A stretch of DNA of 7,666 nt from Kiritimatiellia bacterium (GTDB taxonomy: Bacteria > Verrucomicrobiota > Kiritimatiellia > RFP12 > UBA1067): assembly GCA_017629455.1 (NCBI GenBank), contig JAGBXE010000150.1:1-7666 (forward strand). Direction: 5' to 3'. This document shows, piece after piece, positions 1 through 7,232 of this stretch. The first letter of the stretch is position 1. Every line of letters starts with the position of its first letter. Under the pieces are notes generated by a model. That model did not search any database and had not been told where the DNA came from. It worked only from the letters and a program-made list of their open reading frames with translations. Position numbers and translations under genes: made by a program.

Positions 1-1437
1 CACCCCAAGCCCTACAATCGTACGCCTTGCGTGCGATTTTGGAGAAGCGTGTTGGCGGAAAAGCGAATCTAACACCGACATTGATTGCGTATAGTCCATT
101 GGAACGACGTAATCGACAATACCAGAATTAAGCCATCCATACCAATCCTGCCCGACAGACGCTACACATTGAGGATACTTGCCGTAGACAGCCGTAGTAA
201 GCCAACGCGGACGCTTTACGCGGCGCCTTGCGTCGGAAACAAAAGCTGAAACGTACGATGCAGCATTCTTCGGCTTTATGGCGCTATCACCCCAACGGAC
301 AAAATCAAGATGAATACCATTTAACTGTGGATAACGAGATTGCATTTCATCAACCGCCGATAAAACATACAAGCGAACATCCGCTAGCGACGGATCCAAA
401 TACTCTGTATACTTGCCATTAGTAGCTTTAAGGCGCCAGCCTTTGCGCTGAAAAATATCCATACGCTCGGCAGTGCCGCGAGTAGCCGAAAAACAAATCA
501 TCCACGCATGAACTCTTATGCCAGAAGCTTTTGCGGCAGCCAAACACGCGGCAATTTGATCGCCCTCTTGTTCAAAAGTTTTAGACCTTGGAAGAACTGA
601 CGAAGGATAATGCGCAAACGCCGCGCCTGCAAAGTTGACGAAAAGATCGGTCACGCGCGATTCTCTAAGAACCTTTATCGTCAACGGCCAATTACCAGGA
701 TAGAGCCCGCACCCCGACTGATCCCATACGGCATGAATCTCGCCCCTCAAAGGAACTTGCTTCAAAGCAAGCTGACGCATTACTGCTGCCGACGCGTCAA
801 CCCTCGCCTTGTGCGAAGCGTAATTCCACGCTTTAGGATTAATGGAGCCAACTATTGCCCCCAAGAGCCGCGCCTTCATATCCTCATCGCCGTCAGCTTG
901 AAGTACGTGCGTCATCCAATAGCCAGACGATGAAGCAATCCACGCAGGCTCGCCAGTAGACTTACCCGACCTATCGGCCCAAGTTGCAATAACCCTTGCC
1001 TTGCCCTTTACCGGCCGAGCGCGCTGGAGAACAGCCGACGACTGGCGGATTGTGCGCGGCATTCCTTCGGGAAACGTAGTCGAAAAATCCATCCGGCTCC
1101 ACGAACCTGGATAAGGAGCAGATGCGTAGCCAACGGGCTTTACGCCCATCATATCAGCCAACGCCGGCGAAGCAGAATGAAAGACGACCATTTTCCCGCC
1201 GCGCGAACGAAACGAACGAAGAGTCTCTATCTCGCTTTTTGACGGCGAAGAAAACCCGACCAAAAACGCAAGACGCTCGTTTTTCAGCGCCGCTTTCATC
1301 GCGGAAGGCGTTACAACATTAGCAGCAACACCTTCCGCTCCAAGCCACCTTTTTAAATGATTGGCAAGCGACGTAGTATAACCAGGATCGTGCGCGACGA
1401 TCGTAACAGCCAGCAATACTGACGCTAATACCGACAC
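1..1437 (-). CDS. GHL10-family glycoside-hydrolase-like protein with N-terminal GATase-like domain (partial, C-terminus beyond left edge)
   Basis: This frame stays open for 479 codons from a GTG at 1437-1435 to the left edge, so the C-terminus is missing. The start is fixed by an in-frame TAG (stop of the previous gene) at 1449-1447 and a good AGGGAG ribosome site 5 bases upstream of the GTG. The N-terminus is hydrophobic (VSVLASVLLAVTIVA) but lacks a basic n-region, so a signal peptide is plausible but not certain. Residues about 10-220 look like a class I glutamine-amidotransferase/ThuA-like alpha-beta domain (GGKMVVFHSASPALADMMGV; later SSGYWMTHVLQADGDE). From about residue 230 the sequence matches the GHL10 (PF02638, formerly DUF187) pattern: RGEIHAVWDQSG, DLFVNFAG, IRVHAWMICF, YLDPSLADVRLYVL, and NGIHLDFVRW with Asp378 as likely active-site acid. 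The family is known or presumed to act on extracellular glycans; the substrate here is unknown. Family call is confident, reaction is not. Confidence 0.85.
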   Translation of the reverse strand, partial: MSVLASVLLAVTIVAHDPGYTTSLANHLKRWLGAEGVAANVVTPSAMKAALKNERLAFLVGFSSPSKSEIETLRSFRSRGGKMVVFHSASPALADMMGVKPVGYASAPYPGSWSRMDFSTTFPEGMPRTIRQSSAVLQRARPVKGKARVIATWADRSGKSTGEPAWIASSSGYWMTHVLQADGDEDMKARLLGAIVGSINPKAWNYASHKARVDASAAVMRQLALKQVPLRGEIHAVWDQSGCGLYPGNWPLTIKVLRESRVTDLFVNFAGAAFAHYPSSVLPRSKTFEQEGDQIAACLAAAKASGIRVHAWMICFSATRGTAERMDIFQRKGWRLKATNGKYTEYLDPSLADVRLYVLSAVDEMQSRYPQLNGIHLDFVRWGDSAIKPKNAASYVSAFVSDARRRVKRPRWLTTAVYGKYPQCVASVGQDWYGWLNSGIVDYVVPMDYTQSMSVLDSLFRQHASPKSHARRTIVGLGV

Positions 1438-1442
1438 GAACG

Positions 1443-1448
1443 CTCCCT
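1443..1448 (-). promoter_or_regulatory. Ribosome binding site deciding the GTG start of the GHL10 gene
   Basis: On the minus strand AGGGAG lies 5 bases before GTG 1437 and overlaps the TAG stop of the phosphohexomutase gene. It supports a non-ATG start, since no other start codon is possible in this frame downstream of that stop without losing the hydrophobic N-terminus. Confidence 0.7.
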
Positions 1449-2802
1449 ACGCCCTTATCTGAGCGAGAAATTCGTCGCGCTTATTCTGCATAATCTCCTC
1501 AGTGCGGCCTTCAAGATTGAGGCGCACAAGCGGCTCGGTATTTGACATTCTTACGTTCGCCCACCAGCCTTCGCTCTCCCATGCGTCGACGGAAACGCCA
1601 TCAAGCTCAAATACGCGAGCCTTATTTGCGTACGCAGAGGCAATGTTAGCTAGAATTGTGGCAGGCGGCGTTGAAGTCTTTGTATTAATTTCGCCAGATT
1701 GGAAGTATTTCCGCAAAGGCTCAATCAACTCCGAAAGCGGCTTATCTTGGGCTGAAACGATATTTGCCAGAGCGAAAGTCGCCATCGCCGAAGACTCTGC
1801 CGTTGAATTTGCCTTGAAATAATAATGCCCAGAAAGTTCGCCTGCGAAAATAGCATCATTCTCGCGCATTTGCGCCTTTATAAATGAATGGCCGACACGG
1901 CTCATAACAGGCTTACCACCCGATGCGACAATCGTCTCTTCGCAGACCTTCGACGAACGCAGATCGTAAAGGCACGCAGCGCCGGGATTTGACGCGAGAA
2001 GATCTTTAGCAACTAGCGCGGTAATAAAATCCATCGGGATAATACCACCCTTTTCATCAAGAAAACCAGCACGATCGGCGTCTCCGTCGTAGGCAACGCC
2101 AAAGGCATATTTGCCGGGATTTGAGCGCATTAACGCTTGAAGATCAGCGAGTGTTTCATGGTGCAAGGGGTTTGCATCGTGATTCGGGAAATCGCCGTCG
2201 TAATCGGCGTAAAGCGCATCAAACGAAATGTCGGAGCCCGCAAACGCCGCGGATTCCGCTATGCCCATGCCGTTGGCGAAGTCGAGCGCTAAATGAAGCG
2301 GGCGCTTCATATGCGAAAATGAACGAACGTGCTCAGCGTACATCGCTGAAACATCGGCCTTAGAAATTTCCCCCGCACCTGACGGTGGCTCTCCAGGACC
2401 TATTTCGGCAGTAAGTTTTTCAATATCAGCTAAGCCCGACGCACCTGAAATCGGCACTGCTCCGCCGCGGCAAAGCTTGCAGCCATTCCACTCTTTCGTA
2501 TTGTGCGAGGCTGTAATCATCGCAGAGCCATCGGCCTTAAAGTATGAGTTAGCAAAGTAACTCATGGGCGTAGAAGCTAGACCTATATCGATGACATCGA
2601 CTCCTTCATCGACGAGCCCCTGAGCAAACGCAGCAAAAAGCGCATCGCTTGATTTGCGGCAGTCGCGCGCAACAACTACGCGCCCGCCGCGCCCGGCAAC
2701 GCCCAAAAAGCGCGCATAGGCACGCGCGACTTTATAAAACTCATCATCACCAAAATCAACTCCGTAAACGCCACGGATATCGTATGCCTTAAATATGCCC
2801 AT
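1447..2802 (-). CDS. manB: Phosphomannomutase/phosphoglucomutase (alpha-D-phosphohexomutase)
   Basis: Complete 451-residue enzyme of the alpha-D-phosphohexomutase superfamily, cytoplasmic, interconverting hexose 6-phosphate and hexose 1-phosphate for nucleotide-sugar and envelope glycan synthesis. All four signature elements are present. The N-terminus has KAYDIRG (residues 5-11). The phosphoserine loop is ITASHNTKEWNG with catalytic Ser99. The Mg-binding loop is DGDADR (239-244). The sugar-binding loop is GELSGH (321-326), and the C-terminal phosphate-binding loop is RMSNTEPLVR (418-427). GELSGH fits the bifunctional PMM/PGM (ManB/AlgC, COG1109) branch more than GlmM; the preferred sugar cannot be decided, so the symbol is provisional. 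The ATG at 2802 has AAGGG 9 bases upstream. It begins 30 bases after the acyltransferase gene and ends 9 bases before the GHL10 start, so all three are probably co-transcribed. Confidence 0.95.
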   Translation of the reverse strand: MGIFKAYDIRGVYGVDFGDDEFYKVARAYARFLGVAGRGGRVVVARDCRKSSDALFAAFAQGLVDEGVDVIDIGLASTPMSYFANSYFKADGSAMITASHNTKEWNGCKLCRGGAVPISGASGLADIEKLTAEIGPGEPPSGAGEISKADVSAMYAEHVRSFSHMKRPLHLALDFANGMGIAESAAFAGSDISFDALYADYDGDFPNHDANPLHHETLADLQALMRSNPGKYAFGVAYDGDADRAGFLDEKGGIIPMDFITALVAKDLLASNPGAACLYDLRSSKVCEETIVASGGKPVMSRVGHSFIKAQMRENDAIFAGELSGHYYFKANSTAESSAMATFALANIVSAQDKPLSELIEPLRKYFQSGEINTKTSTPPATILANIASAYANKARVFELDGVSVDAWESEGWWANVRMSNTEPLVRLNLEGRTEEIMQNKRDEFLAQIRA

Positions 2803-2832
2803 ACTTTTTCACCCTTGCCCTTTCCGTTTTTA

Positions 2833-3672
2833 TCAACGCTCGACTGGAAGCCCCCACGATTCAAGTTTCGTAGCCATCCAATCAAAAGACGCCGCATGAA
2901 GCTCTTTAGATTTGGCGCATGGTATTACAGGACCTGCGGCGATACGAATATCCTTTGACGTATCTACAGGACCAAAATCTTTGAACACCTTTTTAAGAAG
3001 CCCTTTCTTGCGCGTCGGCTGACAACGCGTATCAACAACGATCGGCACTACAGGGCAGCCTGCTCGTTCGGCAAGTTTTGCGCCGATAGATGAAAACTTA
3101 TTTCGGCTAAAAACTTCACAGCGTGTACCTTGAGGAAATATCAAGAAGCTGTCGCCGCCATTAAGACGCTCTGTACCCGTCTTAAGAATATTGATTAAAT
3201 CTTCGCGCGGCGATGTGCGGCTAATTGGCACCATGCGCATATGATCGGCCGCCTTCTCAAGGAACGGCAAGTGTGCAAGCGAAGCCTTGGCTACGTAACT
3301 AAAAGGCCCAAACGCCAAGAGCGTAGGCGGCAGCATAATCGTCTCAGACATGGACATATGGTTTGAGAGGTAGACGACGGGGCCGTCATACTTCATACGC
3401 TCTTCAAACCCTTCGATTATGCACTCCATGCCAAGCTTTTCAGCCGTAGAAACCGCCTTAAGGCACGAGCGCGACCACGTCCTAGTAGTAAGCCTTCCAA
3501 GCGGCTCGTTGATTGCGCAATAAGGAAAGACTTGCGTAACGCCCCAAGTGTAGCGAAGCGTCACCCACGCAGACGGCTTGGCGCGGCGCGGCGAACGACA
3601 TTCGGCCTTCGTGCGGTACGAGCCGGTTGCCAGAAGCGATGCTTGAAAATCTTCTAATGTGGTAGTCTTCAT
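2833..3672 (-). CDS. plsC: Lysophospholipid/1-acylglycerol-3-phosphate acyltransferase family protein (PlsC-like)
   Basis: 279-residue LPLAT-domain protein, expected to transfer an acyl chain to a lysophospholipid or lysophosphatidic acid at the inner membrane. The acyltransferase blocks appear in order: SNHMSMSET (His105, acidic partner Glu110), MVPISRTS (147-153), IFPQGTR (178-184) and CPVVPIVVDT (206-215). The family usually has HX4D and FPEGTR; here they are HX4E and FPQGTR. From memory, a subgroup of bacterial LPLATs has HMSTLET plus FPQTTR and a similar tail (IGAKLAERAG, KDFGPVD), so I read these as subfamily features and not as decay. Residues about 39-52 are moderately hydrophobic; no clear transmembrane helix is seen. 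The ATG at 3672 follows the trmB stop by 6 bases and has no good ribosome site (nearest AAGG is about 20 bases upstream), so translation probably depends on coupling to trmB. The exact acyl acceptor is not determined. Confidence 0.88.
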   Translation of the reverse strand: MKTTTLEDFQASLLATGSYRTKAECRSPRRAKPSAWVTLRYTWGVTQVFPYCAINEPLGRLTTRTWSRSCLKAVSTAEKLGMECIIEGFEERMKYDGPVVYLSNHMSMSETIMLPPTLLAFGPFSYVAKASLAHLPFLEKAADHMRMVPISRTSPREDLINILKTGTERLNGGDSFLIFPQGTRCEVFSRNKFSSIGAKLAERAGCPVVPIVVDTRCQPTRKKGLLKKVFKDFGPVDTSKDIRIAAGPVIPCAKSKELHAASFDWMATKLESWGLPVER

Positions 3673-3678
3673 AAAATA

Positions 3679-4343
3679 TCAAGTTGAACGCCTTATGATA
3701 CCTTCTCTCGGTTCGAGCTCCGCCGGGATCGTCAATGGCGAAAGCGGAGCATCGTCGGCAGGCAAACTCTTCCACGCGGCAGAATATATTGGAAGGCCCT
3801 GCTCGCGGAACATAGTTTCAAACTCTGTCCAGACTTCGGGCGGACGAGGCATTGCCGGCACCTTTTCAAACCTTGCATCATTTGCAAAACACTCACAAAC
3901 GGTTTTGAAATAATCGGCATGGTCAGTTGCAAACTCTATGCGAGCGCCAATTTCAAGGCGCTTCCACAATGCGTTGAGGAAAAGCGGCCCGAACAGACGG
4001 TGAGAGTGGTGCTTGCGCTTAGGCCACGGATCTGGGAAAAAGACATAAACCTTTCTGATGCCGTGCTCGGGCAAAAGATAATGGAAAGTATACAACGCCT
4101 CAAGCCGAAGGACCTTCGCATTATCGATGTTTCCGCGGCGGCATTGCCGTCAAAAAGGCGAACGCGCTCAAGCATACGCTCAATGCCCAGATATTCGCAA
4201 TCGGGATTGTCTTTGGCAAGCGACGTTAAAAACCGCCCTTTGCCGCAGCCAACTTCAACTTCAAGCGGACGCGTTGGATCGAAGGTGAACGGACGAGTAA
4301 TGTCCGTCACCTTCAAAATATGATCTCCAGGTTTTTTCTGCAT
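3679..4343 (-). pseudogene. trmB: tRNA (guanine-N7-)-methyltransferase TrmB, interrupted by an apparent 1-base frameshift
   Basis: TrmB makes m7G at position 46 of tRNA with S-adenosylmethionine. The homology is split over two frames. Frame A begins at ATG 4343 and holds the SAM site (LEVEVGCGKGRFL, residues 28-39) and YLGIERMLERVRLFD (51-65); after that it turns to unrelated sequence and stops at 3936. The second frame, open from 4149 to the TGA at 3681-3679, continues the family sequence: RGNIDNAKVLRLEALYTFHY, then VYVFFPDPWPKRKHH (the TrmB signature) and FATDHADYF. The span is 665 bases; one added base gives 222 codons (221 residues), a normal TrmB length, so one base appears to be missing. 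Taken separately, the pieces would be annotated as two overlapping proteins at 3936-4343 and about 3679-4095 (TTG start). The start overlaps the previous stop as TGATG. Either a sequencing/assembly error or a real recent lesion; both halves look otherwise intact. Confidence 0.9.
4128..4149 (-). other. Frameshift site within trmB
   Basis: In the downstream frame a TGA at 4152-4150 blocks reading further upstream, while frame A loses family resemblance after about 4131. The shift must therefore lie between. The interval on the minus strand is GC-rich (GCCGCCGCGG). Adding one base here joins VRLFDG to QCRRGNIDNAKV or GNAAA to RGNIDNAKV. No X XXY YYZ slippery heptamer is visible in frame, so programmed -1 frameshifting is not supported. 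Confidence 0.75.
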
Positions 4344-5590
4344 CAGACGAGATCCGACATCGTAACAACCTTGGGATTGACCCCAGGATTGACCATAGGC
4401 TTTAACACTGAAGAATCAAACTCATACCCGTTAGGGCCAAGCGGCCAAATTACGGGAGCCGTATTTAAAATAGTAGCCTTGAAGCCCTGAAGCGTTGCGC
4501 CAAGATTGCCCGTGTGGGAGCTGTTGCAACCTTCGTTCTCGATGACAAACGGATGGCTGTAGCCTTTGGCCATAAGGTTTTCAAGGAACTTCGCCCAATC
4601 GCAACTGTCGCTACCGCCAAAACCCGGTAGGCGCGGCTCGTAATTGAGGCGATCCCACTCGCTGCCCGGAAGCGGCACTCCAGCCTTTTTAGCAAGCTTT
4701 GGATCGACAGTCTGCATCGGGAAAAGACGGCCCCAGTGCGTAGCTTCAGTCTCCGTCGGGAAATTCCTCGTTCCCTTGATATGCACTCTGCGAAGCTTAC
4801 GGATATCCATTGCATTTATAACATCGGTAGGATCGATATGCTGCCAGATATCATGCGACGGATCGTACGTTTCCTGCAAATTTGAATCATCGTCAAGGAC
4901 GGCATACATCAATTTGCGCGCGGCAAGACAGCCGGGAAGATTGCAGTAACAATCAGTTGAAGAAACTGGACGCCAGCCTTCCATCGGGCAGTTTTCTACG
5001 CAAAGTGTCACGCCAAGATCTTTTGCATATTTGAGAATCGGCGAGAAAACCTTTTTGAACTTCATAAGGTTGAGCTCAAAACCATTCTCTTTATTGCCAA
5101 GATTGACATCGTAACCAACGAACGTTCCGCAAACTACATCGTTACGGTCGCCGCCAAGCATTGCCGCAATTCGCACAAGCTTAAGGATGTGGTTCTGGTT
5201 GACGACCTGAAGATTCTCCTGGCCACCAATTAAATTATCATACGCACCAACAGAAATGCGCAGCCCTTCACGGTTGCAAATATCAATTACCTCTTTAGCG
5301 CGCTCGGGGGTGAAATTATCGTAATCAAGGTGCGTTGCAATATGATCCTGACGGTCAGTGTCGCGGCGGAAAACACAAAGCTCAAGGCCCTGCGCACCAA
5401 CGCTCTTCGCGCGTGCAGCTACTGCTTCGAAATTGCTATCGCTGGCCAATGCGCTCGTCATTAGCCAAATGGGATTGTTGCCCGGTTTAGGCTTGGCCGT
5501 ACGAGCAAAGGCCCCGCGCCCTGCCATCGCGCCAGCTGCTGCCGCCGCGACTGCACCTTTAAAGAAATTGCGTCTACTCGTGTTTGTCAT
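4343..5590 (-). CDS. Tat-exported sugar phosphate isomerase/epimerase-like TIM-barrel protein
   Basis: Complete 415-residue protein. The N-terminus is a twin-arginine signal: SRRNFFKG (5-12), an Ala-rich h-region (about 13-24) and an AFA cleavage site near residue 29, so it should be folded in the cytoplasm and then exported. The rest resembles the xylose isomerase-like/AP endonuclease 2 TIM barrel (PF01261). Likely divalent-metal ligands, in family order, are Glu199 (CVENCP), Asp243 with nearby His246 (YDPSHDIWQ), His270 (VHIKGT) and Glu351 (VIENEG). The substrate is unknown; relatives isomerise or epimerise sugars, inositols or hydroxypyruvate. A Cys-rich stretch (Cys201, 214, 216, 221) follows the first metal ligand. 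ATG 5590 has a strong AGGGAG site with a 7-base spacer. The TGA stop overlaps the trmB ATG as TGATG, implying translational coupling of an exported enzyme to tRNA modification and lipid genes. Confidence 0.9.
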   Translation of the reverse strand: MTNTSRRNFFKGAVAAAAAGAMAGRGAFARTAKPKPGNNPIWLMTSALASDSNFEAVAARAKSVGAQGLELCVFRRDTDRQDHIATHLDYDNFTPERAKEVIDICNREGLRISVGAYDNLIGGQENLQVVNQNHILKLVRIAAMLGGDRNDVVCGTFVGYDVNLGNKENGFELNLMKFKKVFSPILKYAKDLGVTLCVENCPMEGWRPVSSTDCYCNLPGCLAARKLMYAVLDDDSNLQETYDPSHDIWQHIDPTDVINAMDIRKLRRVHIKGTRNFPTETEATHWGRLFPMQTVDPKLAKKAGVPLPGSEWDRLNYEPRLPGFGGSDSCDWAKFLENLMAKGYSHPFVIENEGCNSSHTGNLGATLQGFKATILNTAPVIWPLGPNGYEFDSSVLKPMVNPGVNPKVVTMSDLV

Positions 5591-5621
5591 TTTCGTACTC
5601 CCTATTTTTATTTAAAATTAT
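5591..5621 (-). promoter_or_regulatory. AT-rich spacer with strong ribosome binding site for the TIM-barrel gene; possible weak promoter
   Basis: The 31-base gap is almost entirely A and T apart from the AGGGAG at 5603-5598. On the minus strand a TTGCAG inside the end of the VWA gene is followed at roughly promoter spacing by A/T-rich sequence, so a promoter for the downstream five genes is possible. Matches to sigma-70 boxes are poor. The ribosome site is convincing; the promoter is only a candidate. Confidence 0.35.
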
Positions 5622-7232
5622 TTACTGCAAAATTACACCGAGCGCCTGCTCGTTGCGCCACTCCTCGGCAATACCTGCGCCTGAGGCCATGGAGGCGACA
5701 GGAAACTTGAAAAAGCCCTCGTACGCTTGAGAACCATTAAGCCCGCGAAGTGAAAACGCTACCTCACTAACGCTAGATGGCGTGCGCCCGACGACCTCAA
5801 GCGTTTCGCCGCGATACATATTTTTCAAGCGCCTAGGATACACTTCGGCCTTAGATGCCGCAGAGAAAACGATCCGAATGTCGCTTAAGACGGGATCGCG
5901 AAAACGCTCGGAAAGACCGTCGATACCGCTGCCAGCCTTTGAGCGACCGCCTTCAAAAACAAAACTTTCGCCGCGATTTGCGCGCGTCAAAGCATCGATA
6001 AGCTGCCTATTAGCGGCAGATTTTACGCCGTACATATAGATGGAAACGAGGCCATCGTTAAGTTTTGTGAATTTTGAAACTATTTCGGAAGTATCTTTAA
6101 CTCCGGCATTTGCATCGCCATCGGTAACTACAAGTGCAATCATCGGGCGAGAAGGATCGCGCGGCAAGGTAAGAATAGACGCAATCGTCGAAAAAACGTC
6201 TGTGCGTCCGTGAGGCACAACATCATCGAGCCAATCATCAGCGGCATCAAACGATTGTACCGTGCATGACTGCCAACGTTTAAACGCATATGAGAATCTG
6301 TCGCGGAAGGCAACCATATTAAACCTGTCGTCGGAATTTGTAAGAGAGCGCAGTATACGCTTTGATGCCAGACGAATTGAGCGCATACGATCTCTACCGA
6401 TCGATCCTGAAGCATCAATTACAACGACAACATCTTTGGGAACAACCTTAAGCGAGCTCTTCGGCATCATCAGAAGCTTAAAATAACGCCAAGGACCTTC
6501 AACTTTTGAAGACATGACAACCGAGACAAACGGCGCAAGTTCTGCGGCATCAGAAACATCGACCAAGTCGCGCACGGCCTCTTTCTCGCGCTCAACTACG
6601 GCTTCGTCGATTTTCGGCATTACTTCTAGAATCGGCTCAAAAGGCTTCTCCCCTTCTTTCTTCTCGTTAGTAAGTTTTGGAGGCTCTACCACCTTCGGCG
6701 GCTCGTCAATCTGCTGCGGCGCAACGCTTATTGTAGGAGCTATAGAAATATCGGTAACGGGTGCTACAGCAAAAGCATCAGCCTTGGCAAGATTTGCAAC
6801 TGAAAGCGTATCGGAAAGCATCTTCTCGTTTTCAATTGGCACCGAAGGAGAAACTTGATCTACGGGGATCGGTAATGGCATCTCGCCAGGGGCAATGCGT
6901 GATACGACTTCAGGAATTTGGACTTCAGGCACGCGCAATTCCGAAGCTAAAGGAGTATCTTCGCCGGCTGCTGGAACTACAGCAACTGTCGGGGCTACTT
7001 GCGGCGCTTTAGCTTCAGGCTCGACATCGCTTATAACATCTATCTTAACCGGCTCCGGGCGCTCTTCATTCGTAATTCGCGCCTGCATTGGGCCGCGCCT
7101 TTGAACACGCTCGGCACCAGAAGCTACAGTCGTCATGACCTTGGGCCTGACCCAAAGCATTCCACCAACATGGAGCACTAACGAAACGAGTAGTGCGCAT
7201 ATTATAATGTCATTACTCGCTTCGCGCGTCAT
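5622..7232 (-). CDS. Membrane-anchored VWA-domain protein with TonB-like N-terminal anchor and Pro/Val/Glu-rich linker
   Basis: 536 residues, complete. Residues about 9-28 form one transmembrane helix containing SLVLH (Ser17, His21), matching the SxxxH spacing of the TonB anchor. Residues about 50-215 are a low-complexity linker rich in Pro, Val, Glu and Ala, ending in KPFEPILEVMPKIDEAVVERE, suited to span periplasm. A VWA domain follows at about 266-430 with a complete MIDAS: DASGS (273-277), Thr344 in GRTDV and Asp371 in VVTDGDANAG, so metal-dependent ligand binding is likely. The C-terminal part (about 440-536: FRDPVLSDIRIVFS, VYPRRLKNMYRGETLEVVGR, AEEWRNEQALG) resembles the region after VWA in inter-alpha-trypsin-inhibitor-heavy-chain-like bacterial proteins. 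Start ATG 7232 has AAGGAG with an 8-base spacer and overlaps the TPR gene stop as ATGA. Function is unknown; partners are probably the TPR protein and whatever lies upstream. Confidence 0.88.
   Translation of the reverse strand: MTREASNDIIICALLVSLVLHVGGMLWVRPKVMTTVASGAERVQRRGPMQARITNEERPEPVKIDVISDVEPEAKAPQVAPTVAVVPAAGEDTPLASELRVPEVQIPEVVSRIAPGEMPLPIPVDQVSPSVPIENEKMLSDTLSVANLAKADAFAVAPVTDISIAPTISVAPQQIDEPPKVVEPPKLTNEKKEGEKPFEPILEVMPKIDEAVVEREKEAVRDLVDVSDAAELAPFVSVVMSSKVEGPWRYFKLLMMPKSSLKVVPKDVVVVIDASGSIGRDRMRSIRLASKRILRSLTNSDDRFNMVAFRDRFSYAFKRWQSCTVQSFDAADDWLDDVVPHGRTDVFSTIASILTLPRDPSRPMIALVVTDGDANAGVKDTSEIVSKFTKLNDGLVSIYMYGVKSAANRQLIDALTRANRGESFVFEGGRSKAGSGIDGLSERFRDPVLSDIRIVFSAASKAEVYPRRLKNMYRGETLEVVGRTPSSVSEVAFSLRGLNGSQAYEGFFKFPVASMASGAGIAEEWRNEQALGVILQ

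Noticed and set aside
610..933. Open plus-strand frames across the GHL10 gene (also 228-422 and 1122-1322)
   Set aside because: They lie antisense to a continuous, family-recognisable minus-strand gene, are rich in Arg/Pro as expected for shadow frames, and resemble nothing I know.
3482..3775. Second minus-strand frame overlapping the acyltransferase N-terminus and trmB C-terminus
   Set aside because: It has no recognisable domain and overlaps two genes with clear family matches; a shadow frame.
4120..4160. Programmed -1 ribosomal frameshift in trmB
   Set aside because: No in-frame slippery heptamer is visible; CTTTTT at 4158-4152 does not fit, and shifting there would run into the TGA at 4152-4150. 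trmB is not known to be recoded.
5521..5560. GC-rich repeat-like run of Ala codons
   Set aside because: It is the Ala-rich hydrophobic core of the Tat signal peptide, not an independent repeat.
5639..5652. Inverted repeat CGAGC-GCCT-GCTCG near the end of the VWA gene, followed on the minus strand by short T-rich sequence
   Set aside because: The stem is only 5 base pairs, lies inside the coding region, and the T tract is interrupted (TAATTTT), so it is too weak to call a terminator.
6514..6858. Ser/Thr-rich plus-strand frame opposite the VWA linker
   Set aside because: The composition is the complement of the Pro/Val/Glu-rich linker coding sequence; there is no ribosome site or family resemblance.
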